Shown here piece after piece: positions 53,040 to 62,273 of a stretch of DNA of 64,000 nucleotides; the stretch's first letter is position 1; every line of letters starts with the position of its first letter. Under the pieces are notes generated by a model that saw nothing but the letters and a program-made list of their open reading frames with translations, made no database searches and was not told the DNA's origin. The stretch is from the NCBI RefSeq assembly GCF_040932005.1, contig NZ_CP162414.1, forward strand, positions 2,383,501 through 2,447,500. Reading direction: 5' to 3'. Both the position numbers and the translations under genes were made by a program. The DNA is from Aestuariibius sp. HNIBRBA575 (lineage in GTDB: Bacteria; Pseudomonadota; Alphaproteobacteria; Rhodobacterales; Rhodobacteraceae).

Positions 53040-54008
53040 ATGACAAAACGTCTTTTTAAGGCGCTCGTAACGAGTGCGGTATTGGGTATGGGCGCAACCG
53101 GCGCTGCCAGTGCTGCTGAATGTATTGCCCCAGCCAACCCCGGCGGCGGTTGGGATTTCACATGCCGTCAGATCGGCAAAATCATGTTCGATATCGGCAC
53201 TGTGGATCAGCCTATTCAGGTCACCAATATGGCTGGCGCTGGTGGCGGACTTGCCTTTGGGCACGTTGTTGCGGAACGTGGCGATGACGCGGATCTGATC
53301 ATCGCGGCGTCCTCTGCGACCACCACACGTCTGGCGCAAAACGCCTATGCGGGCATGACAGCTGACCAAGTGCGCTTTGTCGGGGCCATTGGTGCCGATC
53401 CCGGTGTGATTGTTGTGGGTGCTGACAGCCCCTATCAAACCCTGACCGATCTGGTTGACGCCATTCAGGCAGCTCCCGGCGACATCGCCTTTGCGGGTGG
53501 TTCTGCGGTGGGTGGGTTTGATCATCTGAAACCGTTGATGATCCTGCAACGTGCGGGCATCGCCGACGTCACCGCGATCAAATATATCGGCGTTGATGGC
53601 GGCGCGGATGCGATCACCCAAACCGTTGGTGGTTTCACCGCTGCCATGTCGGGTGACATGTCCGAAGTGGTCGGTTTCCTGAATTCCGGCGACGTGCGTG
53701 CGCTGGCGGTTCTGACCGAAGAACGCGTTCCCGGCTTTGAGGACATCCCCACCGCCAAAGAGCAAGGCCTGGATGTTGTGGCAGTGAACTGGCGTGGCCT
53801 GTACGTACCCAAAGACATCAGCGACGAAGATTTCAACATGTGGGCCGACCGCCTGCAGGCGGTTGCTGACAGCGCAGAATGGCAAGAGGCCATGGCCGCA
53901 AATGGTCTGGCTCCGTTCACATTGGTTGGTGGTGATTTCCAAAGCTACGTCGATGGCGTTGTTGAAGAAATCCGTGACCTGTCCAAAGAAATCGGAGTGA
54001 TCCAGTAA
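53040..54008 (+). CDS. tctC: TctC, periplasmic binding protein of a tripartite tricarboxylate-type transporter
   Basis: 322 residues with signal peptide (TSAVLGMGATGAASAA). The mature protein opens with ECIAPANPGGGWDFTCRQIG, the mark of Bug/TctC proteins where the main-chain groups of the PxxPGGG loop hold a carboxylate. Later AFAGGSAVGGFDHLKPL and NWRGLYVPKDISDE are also typical. GGGAGG precedes the ATG by six bases; an earlier in-frame ATG at 52923 is inside the promoter. It begins the operon tctC-tctB-tctA-atuA-DUF4387. The real substrate may be an unusual carboxylate and not citrate. Confidence 0.95.
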   Translation: MTKRLFKALVTSAVLGMGATGAASAAECIAPANPGGGWDFTCRQIGKIMFDIGTVDQPIQVTNMAGAGGGLAFGHVVAERGDDADLIIAASSATTTRLAQNAYAGMTADQVRFVGAIGADPGVIVVGADSPYQTLTDLVDAIQAAPGDIAFAGGSAVGGFDHLKPLMILQRAGIADVTAIKYIGVDGGADAITQTVGGFTAAMSGDMSEVVGFLNSGDVRALAVLTEERVPGFEDIPTAKEQGLDVVAVNWRGLYVPKDISDEDFNMWADRLQAVADSAEWQEAMAANGLAPFTLVGGDFQSYVDGVVEEIRDLSKEIGVIQ

Positions 54009-54448
54009 TGGGAACCGACCGGACATTTGGACTGGTCGTAACACTGACAGCGCTGGCATATATTGCCAGCGCGACCCAAATTCAGACGAGCTTTTTGACG
54101 GACCCGGTTGGGCCGCGAATGTTTCCGATGCTGATAGGGTGTGTTGCGGTCATTTGTGGTGTTGTGGTGATGGTTCGCCCTGATCCGAACCCGGATTGGC
54201 CTGCGATGCGCACCTTTGGGTCGCTGTTGGTGGCGGTGGTTGTGCTGATTGCCTATGCCTATTCGCTCAAACCGCTGGGTTTTCTTTTTCCCACAGCCAT
54301 CACCGCCGCTATCCTTTCATATCAGATCAACCCCCATGCCGGGCGTTCAATCGCCGCTGGGATTGGCCTATCTGCCGGGTTGTTTCTGATCTTCAAATTC
54401 GCGCTTGGACTTGGGCTTGTTGCCTTTCCCAAGGGCCTGATCGGCTGA
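54008..54448 (+). CDS. tctB: TctB, small membrane subunit
   Basis: 146 residues with four predicted membrane helices, the usual size and topology. The start shares bases with the tctC stop (TAATG). Sequence is poorly conserved in this family, so the call rests on the position between tctC and tctA together with motifs like FGLVVTLTALAYIASA and SLKPLGFLFPTAI. Confidence 0.93.
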   Translation: MGTDRTFGLVVTLTALAYIASATQIQTSFLTDPVGPRMFPMLIGCVAVICGVVVMVRPDPNPDWPAMRTFGSLLVAVVVLIAYAYSLKPLGFLFPTAITAAILSYQINPHAGRSIAAGIGLSAGLFLIFKFALGLGLVAFPKGLIG

Positions 54449-54458
54449 GGTCAATCAC

Positions 54459-55964
54459 ATGGAATTACTTTCAAATCTGGTGATGGGTTTCGGCATCGCC
54501 CTGTCCCCGTTCACCCTGCTGCTGGCCGTGTTTGGCTGTTTCATCGGCACCATTATCGGCGCATTGCCCGGGCTTGGTCCGTCAAATGGTGTGGCGATCC
54601 TGATCCCGCTGACCTTTTCGATGGGGCTGGATGCAACCAGCGCGCTGGTCCTGATGACGGCTGTTTATTACGGCGCGATGTATGGCGGGCGGATCAGTTC
54701 GATCCTGCTGAACATCCCCGGTGATGAACCCGCGCTGATGACCACGTTAGACGGCTATCCAATGGCCAAAGCCGGCCGTGCAGGCGACGCCTTGGTGATT
54801 TCGGGCGTCGCATCGTTCACCGGTGCGTTTTTGGCCACCGTGGGCCTGATGCTGCTGGCACCATTGCTGGCAGGCGTGGCGTTTCTGTTTGGCCCTGCGG
54901 AATATTTCGCCCTGTATTTACTGGCCTTTGCCACATTGGGCGGCATGGCGTCCAATAACCAAGCCAAAGCCGCCATTGCATCCTGTATCGGGTTGGGCAT
55001 TGCGATGATTGGCGTGGACAACAATTCAGGCCTGCCCCGGCTGACCGGTGGCAATCTACATCTGTTTGACGGCATTGATTTCCTTGTGGCAATCGTCGGA
55101 CTGTTTGCGATTTCCGAAGTGTTCTTTTTCATCGAAAGCCACGGTAAAAACACGTCTATCGGCGTGAAATTGGGCAAAGTTCGCGTTCCATGGAAGGATT
55201 TGTGGCACACACGCTGGACCCAACTGCGCGCGTCTCTTGTCGGATTCGTCGCGGGTATTTTGCCCGGTGCAGGCGCGTCCTTGGGCAGTTTTATGGCCTA
55301 TATGTCGGAAAAATCCATCGCCGGCGAAAAAGGGGGCTTTGGCACCGGGGTCGCCAAAGGCGTCGCCGCGCCAGAGGCCGGAAACAACGCCGCTGCGGGG
55401 GGCGCTTTGGTTCCGATGCTGACGCTTGGGGTTCCCGGGTCGGGCACGACGGCTGTGTTATTGGCGCTGTTGATGACGCTGAACATCACCCCCGGTCCCA
55501 CCCTATTCACGGACCAACCCGAAGTGGTCTGGGGCCTGATCGCCAGCCTGTTGATCGCCAACGTGGTGCTGTTGTTGATAAACGTCCCGATGGTGCGCGT
55601 ATTTGTGCATATCCTGTCCGTGCCACCCTGGATCCTGTTGCCGGGCGTGACCATGATCAGCTTTGTCGGGATTTTCTCGCTGTCCGGGTCTTACTTTGAT
55701 CTGTTGCTGATGGTCGCCTTTGGCGCATTGGGATATGTGTTGCGCAAAATTGACGTGCCAACAGTGCCGATCATTCTGGGCATCCTGCTGGGCGGCAACA
55801 TGGAAGACGCCCTGCGCCGTGCCATGGTCCTGTCCGACGGCGATTGGACTTATCTGTTCAGCTCTGGCATTTCGATTGGTCTGTGGGCGGTTGCCGTGAT
55901 CGGCTTTGTCGCGCCCATGTTCCTGCGCAACGTTTTAAAAAAACCACAAAGGGTCACTGATTGA
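54459..55964 (+). CDS. tctA: TctA, large membrane subunit
   Basis: 501 residues with about ten to twelve membrane helices. Family motifs: GTIIGALPGLGPSNGVAILIPLTFSM near the N-terminus, YYGAMYGGRISSILLNIPGD, the repeat GFVAGILPGAGASLGSFMAY and GTGVAKGVAAPEAGNNAAAGGALVPMLTLGVPGS. It is the sodium- or proton-coupled channel of the TctCBA importer. Its stop overlaps the start of the atuA-type gene (TGATG), which links transport and the downstream enzyme. Confidence 0.97.
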   Translation: MELLSNLVMGFGIALSPFTLLLAVFGCFIGTIIGALPGLGPSNGVAILIPLTFSMGLDATSALVLMTAVYYGAMYGGRISSILLNIPGDEPALMTTLDGYPMAKAGRAGDALVISGVASFTGAFLATVGLMLLAPLLAGVAFLFGPAEYFALYLLAFATLGGMASNNQAKAAIASCIGLGIAMIGVDNNSGLPRLTGGNLHLFDGIDFLVAIVGLFAISEVFFFIESHGKNTSIGVKLGKVRVPWKDLWHTRWTQLRASLVGFVAGILPGAGASLGSFMAYMSEKSIAGEKGGFGTGVAKGVAAPEAGNNAAAGGALVPMLTLGVPGSGTTAVLLALLMTLNITPGPTLFTDQPEVVWGLIASLLIANVVLLLINVPMVRVFVHILSVPPWILLPGVTMISFVGIFSLSGSYFDLLLMVAFGALGYVLRKIDVPTVPIILGILLGGNMEDALRRAMVLSDGDWTYLFSSGISIGLWAVAVIGFVAPMFLRNVLKKPQRVTD

Positions 55965-57313
55965 TGGTCAAAGTCCTTATTCCGTCCGGGGCCCTTGGGC
56001 TTGGATATGACCGCGCGGCCTTGGCGCGCGGGATTACCCAGAAACCGGATATTATCGCAATTGATGGGGGATCCACGGATAGTGGGCCCCATTATCTGGG
56101 CACCGGCACGTCCAAATATTCGCGCAATTCAACCAAAGCAGAATGGCGTGAATTGATGCAGGCCCGCGCCGAGGCGGGCGTGCCATTAGTCATCGGCACT
56201 GCAGGAACCTGCGGCGCGGATTCCGCCGTGGATTGGCTGGTGGACATCACCCGTGAAATCGCCGCTGAAACCGGGGCAAACCTGAAACTGGCCGTGCTGA
56301 AATCCGGCCAAAGCGCCGCCGATATGGCCACGGCCTTTGACGCGGGCCGCATCACCCCCCTGCCCGCGGCACCGGATGTGGATGCGGACACATTTGCCAC
56401 CTGTACCAATATCGTTGCCCTTGCTGGCGCGGAACAAATTCAAGCCGCGCTGGACACGGGCGCGGACATCGTCATCGCCGGGCGCACCACGGACACGGCC
56501 ATCATTTCTGCCCTGCCATTGGCGCGGGGGTGCCATGCAGGCGGCGCGTGGCACGGCGCCAAGATCGGCGAATGCGGCGCGCTGGCCACCACCAGCCCCA
56601 ATTCCGGCACGATCCTGATCGAATTTGACGCCGACGGTTTCACCATGACCCCCATGGGGACCGAGGCCCGCGCCACACCCCACACCGTGTCAGCGCATAT
56701 GCTGTATGAAAATTCGGACCCTTGGATCCTGTTTGAACCGGGCGGGCATTTGGACGTCACCGGGGCCACATATACGGCGCTGGATGACCGAGTTGTGCGT
56801 GTCATTGGCAGTGAATGGATCCCGTCAGACCGCTATACGGTCAAACTGGAAGGCGCGCGTTTGGCCGGATACCAAACCGTGTCCATCACATTGGTGCGCG
56901 ACCCACGATATGTGGCGCATATCCGGGAATGGTGCGATGACATTCAGACCAAATGCACTGCCAAAGCCAAGGAACGCGTCGACGGAGAGTTCACCATCGA
57001 ACTGCGGCTGATTGGCGTGGACGCCACGCTGGGCGCGCTGGACACAAGCGGCAAAACCGGCACCGAGGTGGGCGTGATGGGCATCGTCACCGCCCAAACC
57101 GAAGCCCTGAGCCGCGAAGTCGCCAAAATGCTGAACCCCTACCTGTTGCACCACCCCTTAACGGAACAAGAGGAAATGCCGACCTTTGCCTTTCCGTTTT
57201 CACCCCCGGAAATGCCACGGGGTGCGGTGCATGAATTTTGCCTGAACCACGTGCTGACCTTGGACAATCCGATGGATGCATTTCACCTAAGCGTAGAGGA
57301 CATTGGCGCATGA
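55964..57313 (+). CDS. AtuA-type (DUF1446) protein
   Basis: 449 residues of the family named after the acyclic terpene utilisation protein AtuA. Marks are DIIAIDGGSTDSGPHYLGTG, GTAGTCGADSAVDWLVDI, VIAGRTTDTAII, GCHAGGAWHGAKIGECGALA and EPGGHLDVTGATY. No signal peptide is present. Its start overlaps tctA and its stop overlaps the DUF4387 gene (ATGA). The pair AtuA plus DUF4387 behind a Tct importer suggests the two subunits of an enzyme that acts on the imported acid, but the reaction is not established to my knowledge. Confidence 0.9.
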   Translation: MVKVLIPSGALGLGYDRAALARGITQKPDIIAIDGGSTDSGPHYLGTGTSKYSRNSTKAEWRELMQARAEAGVPLVIGTAGTCGADSAVDWLVDITREIAAETGANLKLAVLKSGQSAADMATAFDAGRITPLPAAPDVDADTFATCTNIVALAGAEQIQAALDTGADIVIAGRTTDTAIISALPLARGCHAGGAWHGAKIGECGALATTSPNSGTILIEFDADGFTMTPMGTEARATPHTVSAHMLYENSDPWILFEPGGHLDVTGATYTALDDRVVRVIGSEWIPSDRYTVKLEGARLAGYQTVSITLVRDPRYVAHIREWCDDIQTKCTAKAKERVDGEFTIELRLIGVDATLGALDTSGKTGTEVGVMGIVTAQTEALSREVAKMLNPYLLHHPLTEQEEMPTFAFPFSPPEMPRGAVHEFCLNHVLTLDNPMDAFHLSVEDIGA

Positions 57314-57609
57314 CGGCCCTATCAGACATCGTCACCAAAATCCGGTCCAAAAATGCTGGGCCATTTTGGCTGACAATCGACATTTTTTGCGGGTCTGCGG
57401 ATGCCTATGACACAGTGTCAAATGGTTTGGATACGGCCGTGGTCGCACAAGTGTTCGGCATCCCGGTGAGTACGTTAAAACGGTTTGATATCAAGGACCT
57501 GAACATCGTAAAATTCAGCCTGCCCCGTCCTGAAATACAGGGGATTCGGCTGGATCGTGACATGCATGGCGCGTCGTTTGCGCAGATTTTGACCACGTTA
57601 GAAATCTAA
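57310..57609 (+). CDS. DUF4387 family protein
   Basis: 99 residues: SDIVTKIRSKNAGPFWLTID, then VAQVFGIPV and FSLPRPEIQGIRLDRDMHGASF. The start at 57310 overlaps the AtuA stop by four bases. Proteins of this family go with DUF1446/AtuA proteins and often appear as their C-terminal domain or neighbour, so a tight complex is likely. Function unknown. A bidirectional hairpin follows at 57625. Confidence 0.88.
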   Translation: MTALSDIVTKIRSKNAGPFWLTIDIFCGSADAYDTVSNGLDTAVVAQVFGIPVSTLKRFDIKDLNIVKFSLPRPEIQGIRLDRDMHGASFAQILTTLEI

Positions 57610-57624
57610 TCGCGCGCTGGTTTC

Positions 57625-57657
57625 ATAGGGCGGTTTCTATTCCTGAGGCCGCCCTAT
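57625..57657. terminator. Terminator between the convergent DUF4387 and mutarotase genes
   Basis: ATAGGGCGG (57625-57633) and CCGCCCTAT (57649-57657) form a perfect 9-bp stem with a 15-base loop, followed by TTTC on the plus strand. It overlaps the minus-strand stop codon, so it can end both transcripts. Confidence 0.78.
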
Positions 57658-57986
57658 TTCATGTAAAAAACCTGCTCCATCGACGCCCACCATTCCCCAT
57701 CAGCACGACTGTCCAAGGCCGCCTGCATCGGGCCACAAATGTCCCACCATTTCTGAGTTTTCGCATCCGCAGCGATTGCCGCCATATCCGCTTCAAAATC
57801 GTGGCCGACATATTCCCAATAGCCGAACATCACATTTTCTGGTTCGCGCAGGAAAATCGAATAATTGGTGATATTTGACGCTTTCAATCGCGCCAATATT
57901 TCGGGCCAGACATCCGCGTGCAAACGTTTATATTCAGCGATCGCCTCTGGCTTTAGGCCGATCATCATCCCCATTCGTTGTGCCAA
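57654..57986 (-). CDS. rhaM: L-rhamnose mutarotase family protein
   Basis: 110 residues of the ferredoxin-like RhaM fold, which swaps alpha and beta anomers of 6-deoxysugars. Visible marks: GLKPEAIAEYKRLHADVWPEI with the catalytic-type H23, NITNYSIFLREPENVMFGYWEY and WWDICGPMQ. It lies 21 bases after the lactonase-like gene on the same strand. That partner suggests L-fucose as readily as L-rhamnose; no rhamnose kinase or isomerase is in view. Confidence 0.9.
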   Translation of the reverse strand: MAQRMGMMIGLKPEAIAEYKRLHADVWPEILARLKASNITNYSIFLREPENVMFGYWEYVGHDFEADMAAIAADAKTQKWWDICGPMQAALDSRADGEWWASMEQVFYMK

Positions 57987-58007
57987 ATCTGGCTCCTTTT
58001 TATTCGG

Positions 58008-58838
58008 TCAAAGATTATAAAACTCAACCGCGTTTTGCCCCATGATCTGGGCTTGTTCTGTATCGGGCAAATCCGTGATCAAATCCGTCACAAACGCGAT
58101 CCAGTCCGCATATGCACTGGCCAGATTCACAACCGGCCAGTCCGACCCAAACATCACCCGATCTGGGCCAAATGTGCCCAACACAACCTGCGCAAAGGGC
58201 CGGATATGATCAGATTGCCAATCGGGGCCAATTTCAGTGACCATTCCCGATAGCTTGCACAGCACATTGGGATGTTTTGCCAAGGCTTTGATCCCAGCAA
58301 GCCATTGACCAGAAGGCATAATTCCCGGTCCCATCTGCGGCTTTGCCACATGATCAACAACGATGGGCAATGCAGGATACCGCGCCGCCAATTGATCCAT
58401 GACCGGCAAATGACGTGGCTGAATCAACGCATCAAAACACAGACCTGTTTCTTGCATTTGGTGTAATACCGGCGCGGCAGATGGTTGCAAAATCCAATCC
58501 GTATCAGCGATGTTTTGCAACATCGGCCGCACCCCTTTGAGCCACGGGTTTAGTTGCAAGGTCTGCAGCGTTTCCACAGCATCGGACGCTATAAAATCGA
58601 CCCACCCGACCACACCGGCAACAGGATCCGTTTGCGCCGCGATGTCGAGCAAGAAACGCGTTTCTGCGACCGTGTCGGTGGCTTGGACCAGAACCGTTTT
58701 GTGAACATTGGCCGCGTCTAGCAATGGGATCAAATTATCGGGGCCAAAATCCCTAAAAATAGGGGCAACATCCTGATTTGGCCACGGATAATCCCCGCGC
58801 GATAACGTCCAAAAATGCTGATGGGAATCGACAATCAT
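58008..58838 (-). CDS. Amidohydrolase, L-fucono-1,5-lactonase-like
   Basis: 276 residues of the amidohydrolase_2 TIM-barrel family. It opens with the metal-box sequence IVDSHQHFWTLSRGDYPWP and goes on with VVGWVDF, KGVRPMLQNIADTDWIL, IVVDHVAKPQ and MFGSDWPVVNL, all typical of the L-fuconolactonase group. Together with the mutarotase it would handle the lactone step of an oxidative L-fucose or L-rhamnose route. The dehydrogenase and dehydratase for such a route are not in this window. Confidence 0.88.
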   Translation of the reverse strand: MIVDSHQHFWTLSRGDYPWPNQDVAPIFRDFGPDNLIPLLDAANVHKTVLVQATDTVAETRFLLDIAAQTDPVAGVVGWVDFIASDAVETLQTLQLNPWLKGVRPMLQNIADTDWILQPSAAPVLHQMQETGLCFDALIQPRHLPVMDQLAARYPALPIVVDHVAKPQMGPGIMPSGQWLAGIKALAKHPNVLCKLSGMVTEIGPDWQSDHIRPFAQVVLGTFGPDRVMFGSDWPVVNLASAYADWIAFVTDLITDLPDTEQAQIMGQNAVEFYNL

Positions 58839-58957
58839 GATCAGTTCAGACCCGTTTTAGGCATGTGTAATCTGAACTTTATTATTAAAAACACCCTCAA
58901 CTCAAGCCCTATGGTTGTAACAACCAAAAAGCAGAGCAAATTCACCCTCTTTTCACG

Positions 58958-60124
58958 TCAGGTTAACTGCGTTCCAGCCTGCCAAACTGACTGTAATTTA
59001 CCCGCCTTCAGATGCATAAAATCTGCTTGCCTCCCGGGCAGTAAATGTCCGATTTGGTCTGCTTTTCCGATCACGCGCGCGGGGATCGAACTGGCCATCG
59101 CGATCGCCTGCGACAGGGAGACATCCGATAGGGACGCCACATTGCCAATGGCCGTCACCAAATCCAGATCAGCACCCGCCAGCGTCCCATCGGCAAGGGT
59201 TAACCTTGGTTTTCCGTGGGTTTTGTCACGGTTGATCCGGCGAGAGTTAAGATAAAAGTGATCGATATCCGACCCCGCCGTCGCCATCGCGTCGCTGACC
59301 AAAAATATCTGTCCGGGTCCGACCTTTGCCTTCAGCGCGATCTCAATACTTGTGGGGTGCACATGAACAAAATCGGCGATCAAACCCGCTGACAAAGCCC
59401 CAGTAGCGATCGCCGCGCCAACCAAACCGGGTTCGCGATTTTGAATTTGGCTCATGGCGTTAAACAAATGCGTCACACAGCGCACGCCATTTTCAACGCT
59501 CTGCAGGACCACATCATATGATGTATCGCTATGGCCGATCGACAAAAACACGCCCGCATCCGCGAGGGTTTTCATCTGTGAAAACGTAACATTTTCAGGG
59601 GCTAAGGTGACTTTTAGAAATGGAAGGCGCGCGGCGGCATCCAGCAACATGTCCAAATCGTCGGGGGTCATGGGTCGGATCAATTCACCGTCATGCGCCC
59701 CTTTTCGCGCGAGGGATAAATGCGGCCCTTCCAGATGTAAGCCCATGATACCCGGCACATTTTGGGATATGGCCTGATCCACAGCATCAATCGCCGCCTG
59801 CGTTTTTTCGGCACGATCCGTGATCAAAGTCGGCAAGAAAGATGTCACGCCAAGGGCCGCATGCGCACAAGCCATGATCCGCAGCGTTTCAACATTCGGC
59901 GCGTCGTTAAACATATGCCCGCCGCCGCCATTAACCTGCAAGTCAACCAATCCGGGTGCCAATATGCCGCCATTTAGCATCACCAGCTTAGCATCCAGCG
60001 GGATATTTTCCGGTGCGACAATCCCCATGACACAATGCTTTTTGATCACCAAAACATGATCTTTGATCATATCTGTGCCATCAAATATGTCCGCGCCAGA
60101 AAATGCCGTCAAATCAGAGTTCAT
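58958..60124 (-). CDS. nagA: NagA, N-acetylglucosamine-6-phosphate deacetylase
   Basis: 388 residues. Family marks: ILAPGLVDLQVNGGGGHMFND, TSFLPTLITD, GLHLEGPHLSLARKGAHDGE with the metal Glu, SIGHSDTSYD, VTHLFNAMSQIQNREPG with metal and substrate His, and the catalytic Asp in VSDAMATAG. The ATG at 60124 lies inside the end of the kinase gene (11-base overlap), so translation is coupled. It removes acetate from GlcNAc-6-P for sugar recycling or chitin breakdown. A nagB gene is not in view. Confidence 0.95.
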   Translation of the reverse strand: MNSDLTAFSGADIFDGTDMIKDHVLVIKKHCVMGIVAPENIPLDAKLVMLNGGILAPGLVDLQVNGGGGHMFNDAPNVETLRIMACAHAALGVTSFLPTLITDRAEKTQAAIDAVDQAISQNVPGIMGLHLEGPHLSLARKGAHDGELIRPMTPDDLDMLLDAAARLPFLKVTLAPENVTFSQMKTLADAGVFLSIGHSDTSYDVVLQSVENGVRCVTHLFNAMSQIQNREPGLVGAAIATGALSAGLIADFVHVHPTSIEIALKAKVGPGQIFLVSDAMATAGSDIDHFYLNSRRINRDKTHGKPRLTLADGTLAGADLDLVTAIGNVASLSDVSLSQAIAMASSIPARVIGKADQIGHLLPGRQADFMHLKAGKLQSVWQAGTQLT

Positions 60125-61016
60125 TGGATGTACCGTCTTTCGCTTGGGCCAGCGCATGCTGTGTTGCCAAATAGATTGCCCCGTCTAAGGCCGAACCTTT
60201 GGGGTCGACGCATTGGGCCGAAATTTCGGATGGCAGAAACGGGGTGTAATGCGGCCCAACCCCGCCCATCAAAACCAATGGTTCATCCTGCGTGCGCCCT
60301 AAGGCAGAACAGGCGGATGTTATGGACTTTGCCCCCATTTGTACCAATGCCAGCCCCGTTTTATCCCCTGCCTGAGCCGCCTCAAAAATGCGAGGAGAAA
60401 AAGCGCCAAATTGGCTGGCTGTTGCGATTTTAGCAAAGGATATCATCCGCTTTGGCATATTCGAAAACTCATCCCAAACCTGATCGCTCAGCGGACTGCG
60501 CGGGTAAAACCCATCCAAAACCAGCAAACAATATTGCAATAATTTAACCCCAAGCCATGCGCCGGATGCATCATCCCCCAATTGCAGACCATAGCCCCCA
60601 ATCAGTTTGGATTTCTGCCCGCATTGACGCGCAAAAAACGATCCTGTTCCGATCCCGGCCACACATCCATCTGACCGCCCCAATGCGCCTGCCAATGTTG
60701 TGATCCGGTCATCCGTAACCGTTGCATTTGTAAACGCCAAGGACTGAGAAACACGCTGACCAATCTCAACATCCAGCACCCCCGCCAGCCCCAAATGGGC
60801 CGGGTAATGGGCAATTTGATCAAAGCTGAGGCCCGCCAGATGCGCCACGGATTGCAATCCGTTGCGGATGGTTCGCAATGCGCCGTCAAAATCGGAATAA
60901 ACATTCGCCGATCCCACATTCAGTTGGTGGCGCTGGCCCTTATGGATCAACACAATCCGACAACGCGTTCCGCCGCCATCAACCGCAATTAAATTCTGAG
61001 ACGTCACATGTTCCAT
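60114..61016 (-). CDS. nagK: BadF/BcrA-family N-acetylglucosamine kinase
   Basis: 300 residues of the ASKHA kinase fold. Phosphate-1 loop AVDGGGTRCRIVLI, a connect segment AHLGLAGVLD, phosphate-2 GIGTGSFFA, GGYGLQLGDDASGAWLG and adenosine loop LMGGVGPHYTPFL. Upstream of nagA with an overlap, so GlcNAc is most likely the substrate, giving GlcNAc-6-P for NagA. The family also includes glucosamine kinases and benzoyl-CoA reductase subunits, which the context argues against. Confidence 0.88.
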   Translation of the reverse strand: MEHVTSQNLIAVDGGGTRCRIVLIHKGQRHQLNVGSANVYSDFDGALRTIRNGLQSVAHLAGLSFDQIAHYPAHLGLAGVLDVEIGQRVSQSLAFTNATVTDDRITTLAGALGRSDGCVAGIGTGSFFARQCGQKSKLIGGYGLQLGDDASGAWLGVKLLQYCLLVLDGFYPRSPLSDQVWDEFSNMPKRMISFAKIATASQFGAFSPRIFEAAQAGDKTGLALVQMGAKSITSACSALGRTQDEPLVLMGGVGPHYTPFLPSEISAQCVDPKGSALDGAIYLATQHALAQAKDGTSNEL

Positions 61017-61122
61017 TCTCTATCTATAGGTCACCTTTAATGCGGATGACATGGGGTTTGACTGCGCCGCGATCCCCCTACGTCAAGCGGGGGCCGCTAT
61101 TGCAAAACAGGTGCAGGCGCGG

Positions 61123-61140
61123 CACGGTCATCAGACCGTG
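61123..61140 (+). promoter_or_regulatory. Hairpin/palindrome just before the KAS III-like gene
   Basis: CACGGTC-ATCA-GACCGTG is a perfect 7-bp inverted repeat ending four bases before the AGGGGAA ribosome site. It could be an operator or a translation-control hairpin. A CCCCC...GGGGG pair lies further upstream near 61074-61093. Confidence 0.5.
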
Positions 61141-61154
61141 ACAGGGGAACCGTG

Positions 61155-62273
61155 ATGTACCAAGCAGCCATAACCGGAACCGGGGTGTTTACCCCAACCG
61201 AAATGATCACAAATGACGAATTGGTGGTTGCCTTTAACGCGTTTGCGGACAAACAAAACACCGCAAACAAAGACGAAATTGCAGCCGGAACCGTGTCGGA
61301 AATCGCCCATTCCTCGGCTGACTTTATCTATGCGGCCTCGGGGATCGAGAACCGATATGTCATGGACAAATCTGGCATACTGGATCCCGATCGGATGTTT
61401 CCAAAACTGCCTTCTCGCTCAGATGACGCGCCGTCGATCATGGCAGAAATGGCGGTGGATGCCGCAAATCAGGCGTTGAAACAGGCCGGCAAAACGCCTT
61501 TGGATGTGGATGCGGTGATTTGTGCCGCGTCCAATCACGAACGGGCCTATCCGGCAATTGCTGTGGAAATACAGTCACTTCTGGGAACTTCCGGGTTCGC
61601 ATTTGACATGAATGTGGCCTGTTCCAGCGCGACTTTTGGCATTCAGACGGCCACAGACATGATCAAATCAGGCTCCATTCGGGCGGCATTGGTTGTCTGC
61701 CCCGAAATTTGTTCGGCGCATCTGGAATGGCGGGATCGCGATTGCCATTTCATTTTTGGCGACGTGGCGACGGCTGTGTTGATTGAACGTGACGAAGCGC
61801 TGGCTGGCGATCATTTCAAAATAAAATCCACCCGGCTGGCCACTCAGTTCAGCAACAACATTCGCAACAATAACGGTTTTTTGCGGCGCACCCATGATCA
61901 GATGGACGACCGCCGCGATATGCAGTTTATGCAGAACGGGCGAAAAGTGTTCAAAGAAGTTCTGCCCATGGTCAGCCGCCATATCAGCGACCATATGTGC
62001 GCCGAACAGGTGCAACCGGACGATCTAAAACGGCTTTGGCTACATCAGGCCAACAAAACCATGAACGATTACATCGGTAAAAAAGTGTTGGGCCGCGCCC
62101 CTGCCCCCAATGAGCAACCCAACATTTTGCAAGATTACGCCAACACGTCATCCGCCGGATCAATCATCGCGTTTGCCAAACATTCAGCAGATTTATCGCC
62201 CGGCGACACGGGGTTAATCTGTTCCTTTGGCGCGGGATATTCCGTGGGGTCCGTGATTGTGCAGCGCGCCTAA
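61155..62273 (+). CDS. Beta-ketoacyl-ACP synthase III-like enzyme (beta-ketodecanoyl-ACP synthase type)
   Basis: 372 residues with a thiolase fold. The catalytic triad is present: Cys in NVACSSATFGIQTA, His in LWLHQANKTMNDYIG and Asn in YANTSSAGSIIAFAK. The longer N-terminal region (SSADFIYAASGIENRYVMDK, then SDDAPSIMAEMAVDAANQAL) matches the roughly 373-residue group known from Pseudomonas that condenses octanoyl-CoA with malonyl-ACP, more than housekeeping FabH of about 320. ATG at 61155 is preferred over the GTG three bases earlier; AGGGGAA stands upstream. It may shunt medium-chain acyl groups into lipid synthesis (inference). Confidence 0.9.
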   Translation: MYQAAITGTGVFTPTEMITNDELVVAFNAFADKQNTANKDEIAAGTVSEIAHSSADFIYAASGIENRYVMDKSGILDPDRMFPKLPSRSDDAPSIMAEMAVDAANQALKQAGKTPLDVDAVICAASNHERAYPAIAVEIQSLLGTSGFAFDMNVACSSATFGIQTATDMIKSGSIRAALVVCPEICSAHLEWRDRDCHFIFGDVATAVLIERDEALAGDHFKIKSTRLATQFSNNIRNNNGFLRRTHDQMDDRRDMQFMQNGRKVFKEVLPMVSRHISDHMCAEQVQPDDLKRLWLHQANKTMNDYIGKKVLGRAPAPNEQPNILQDYANTSSAGSIIAFAKHSADLSPGDTGLICSFGAGYSVGSVIVQRA

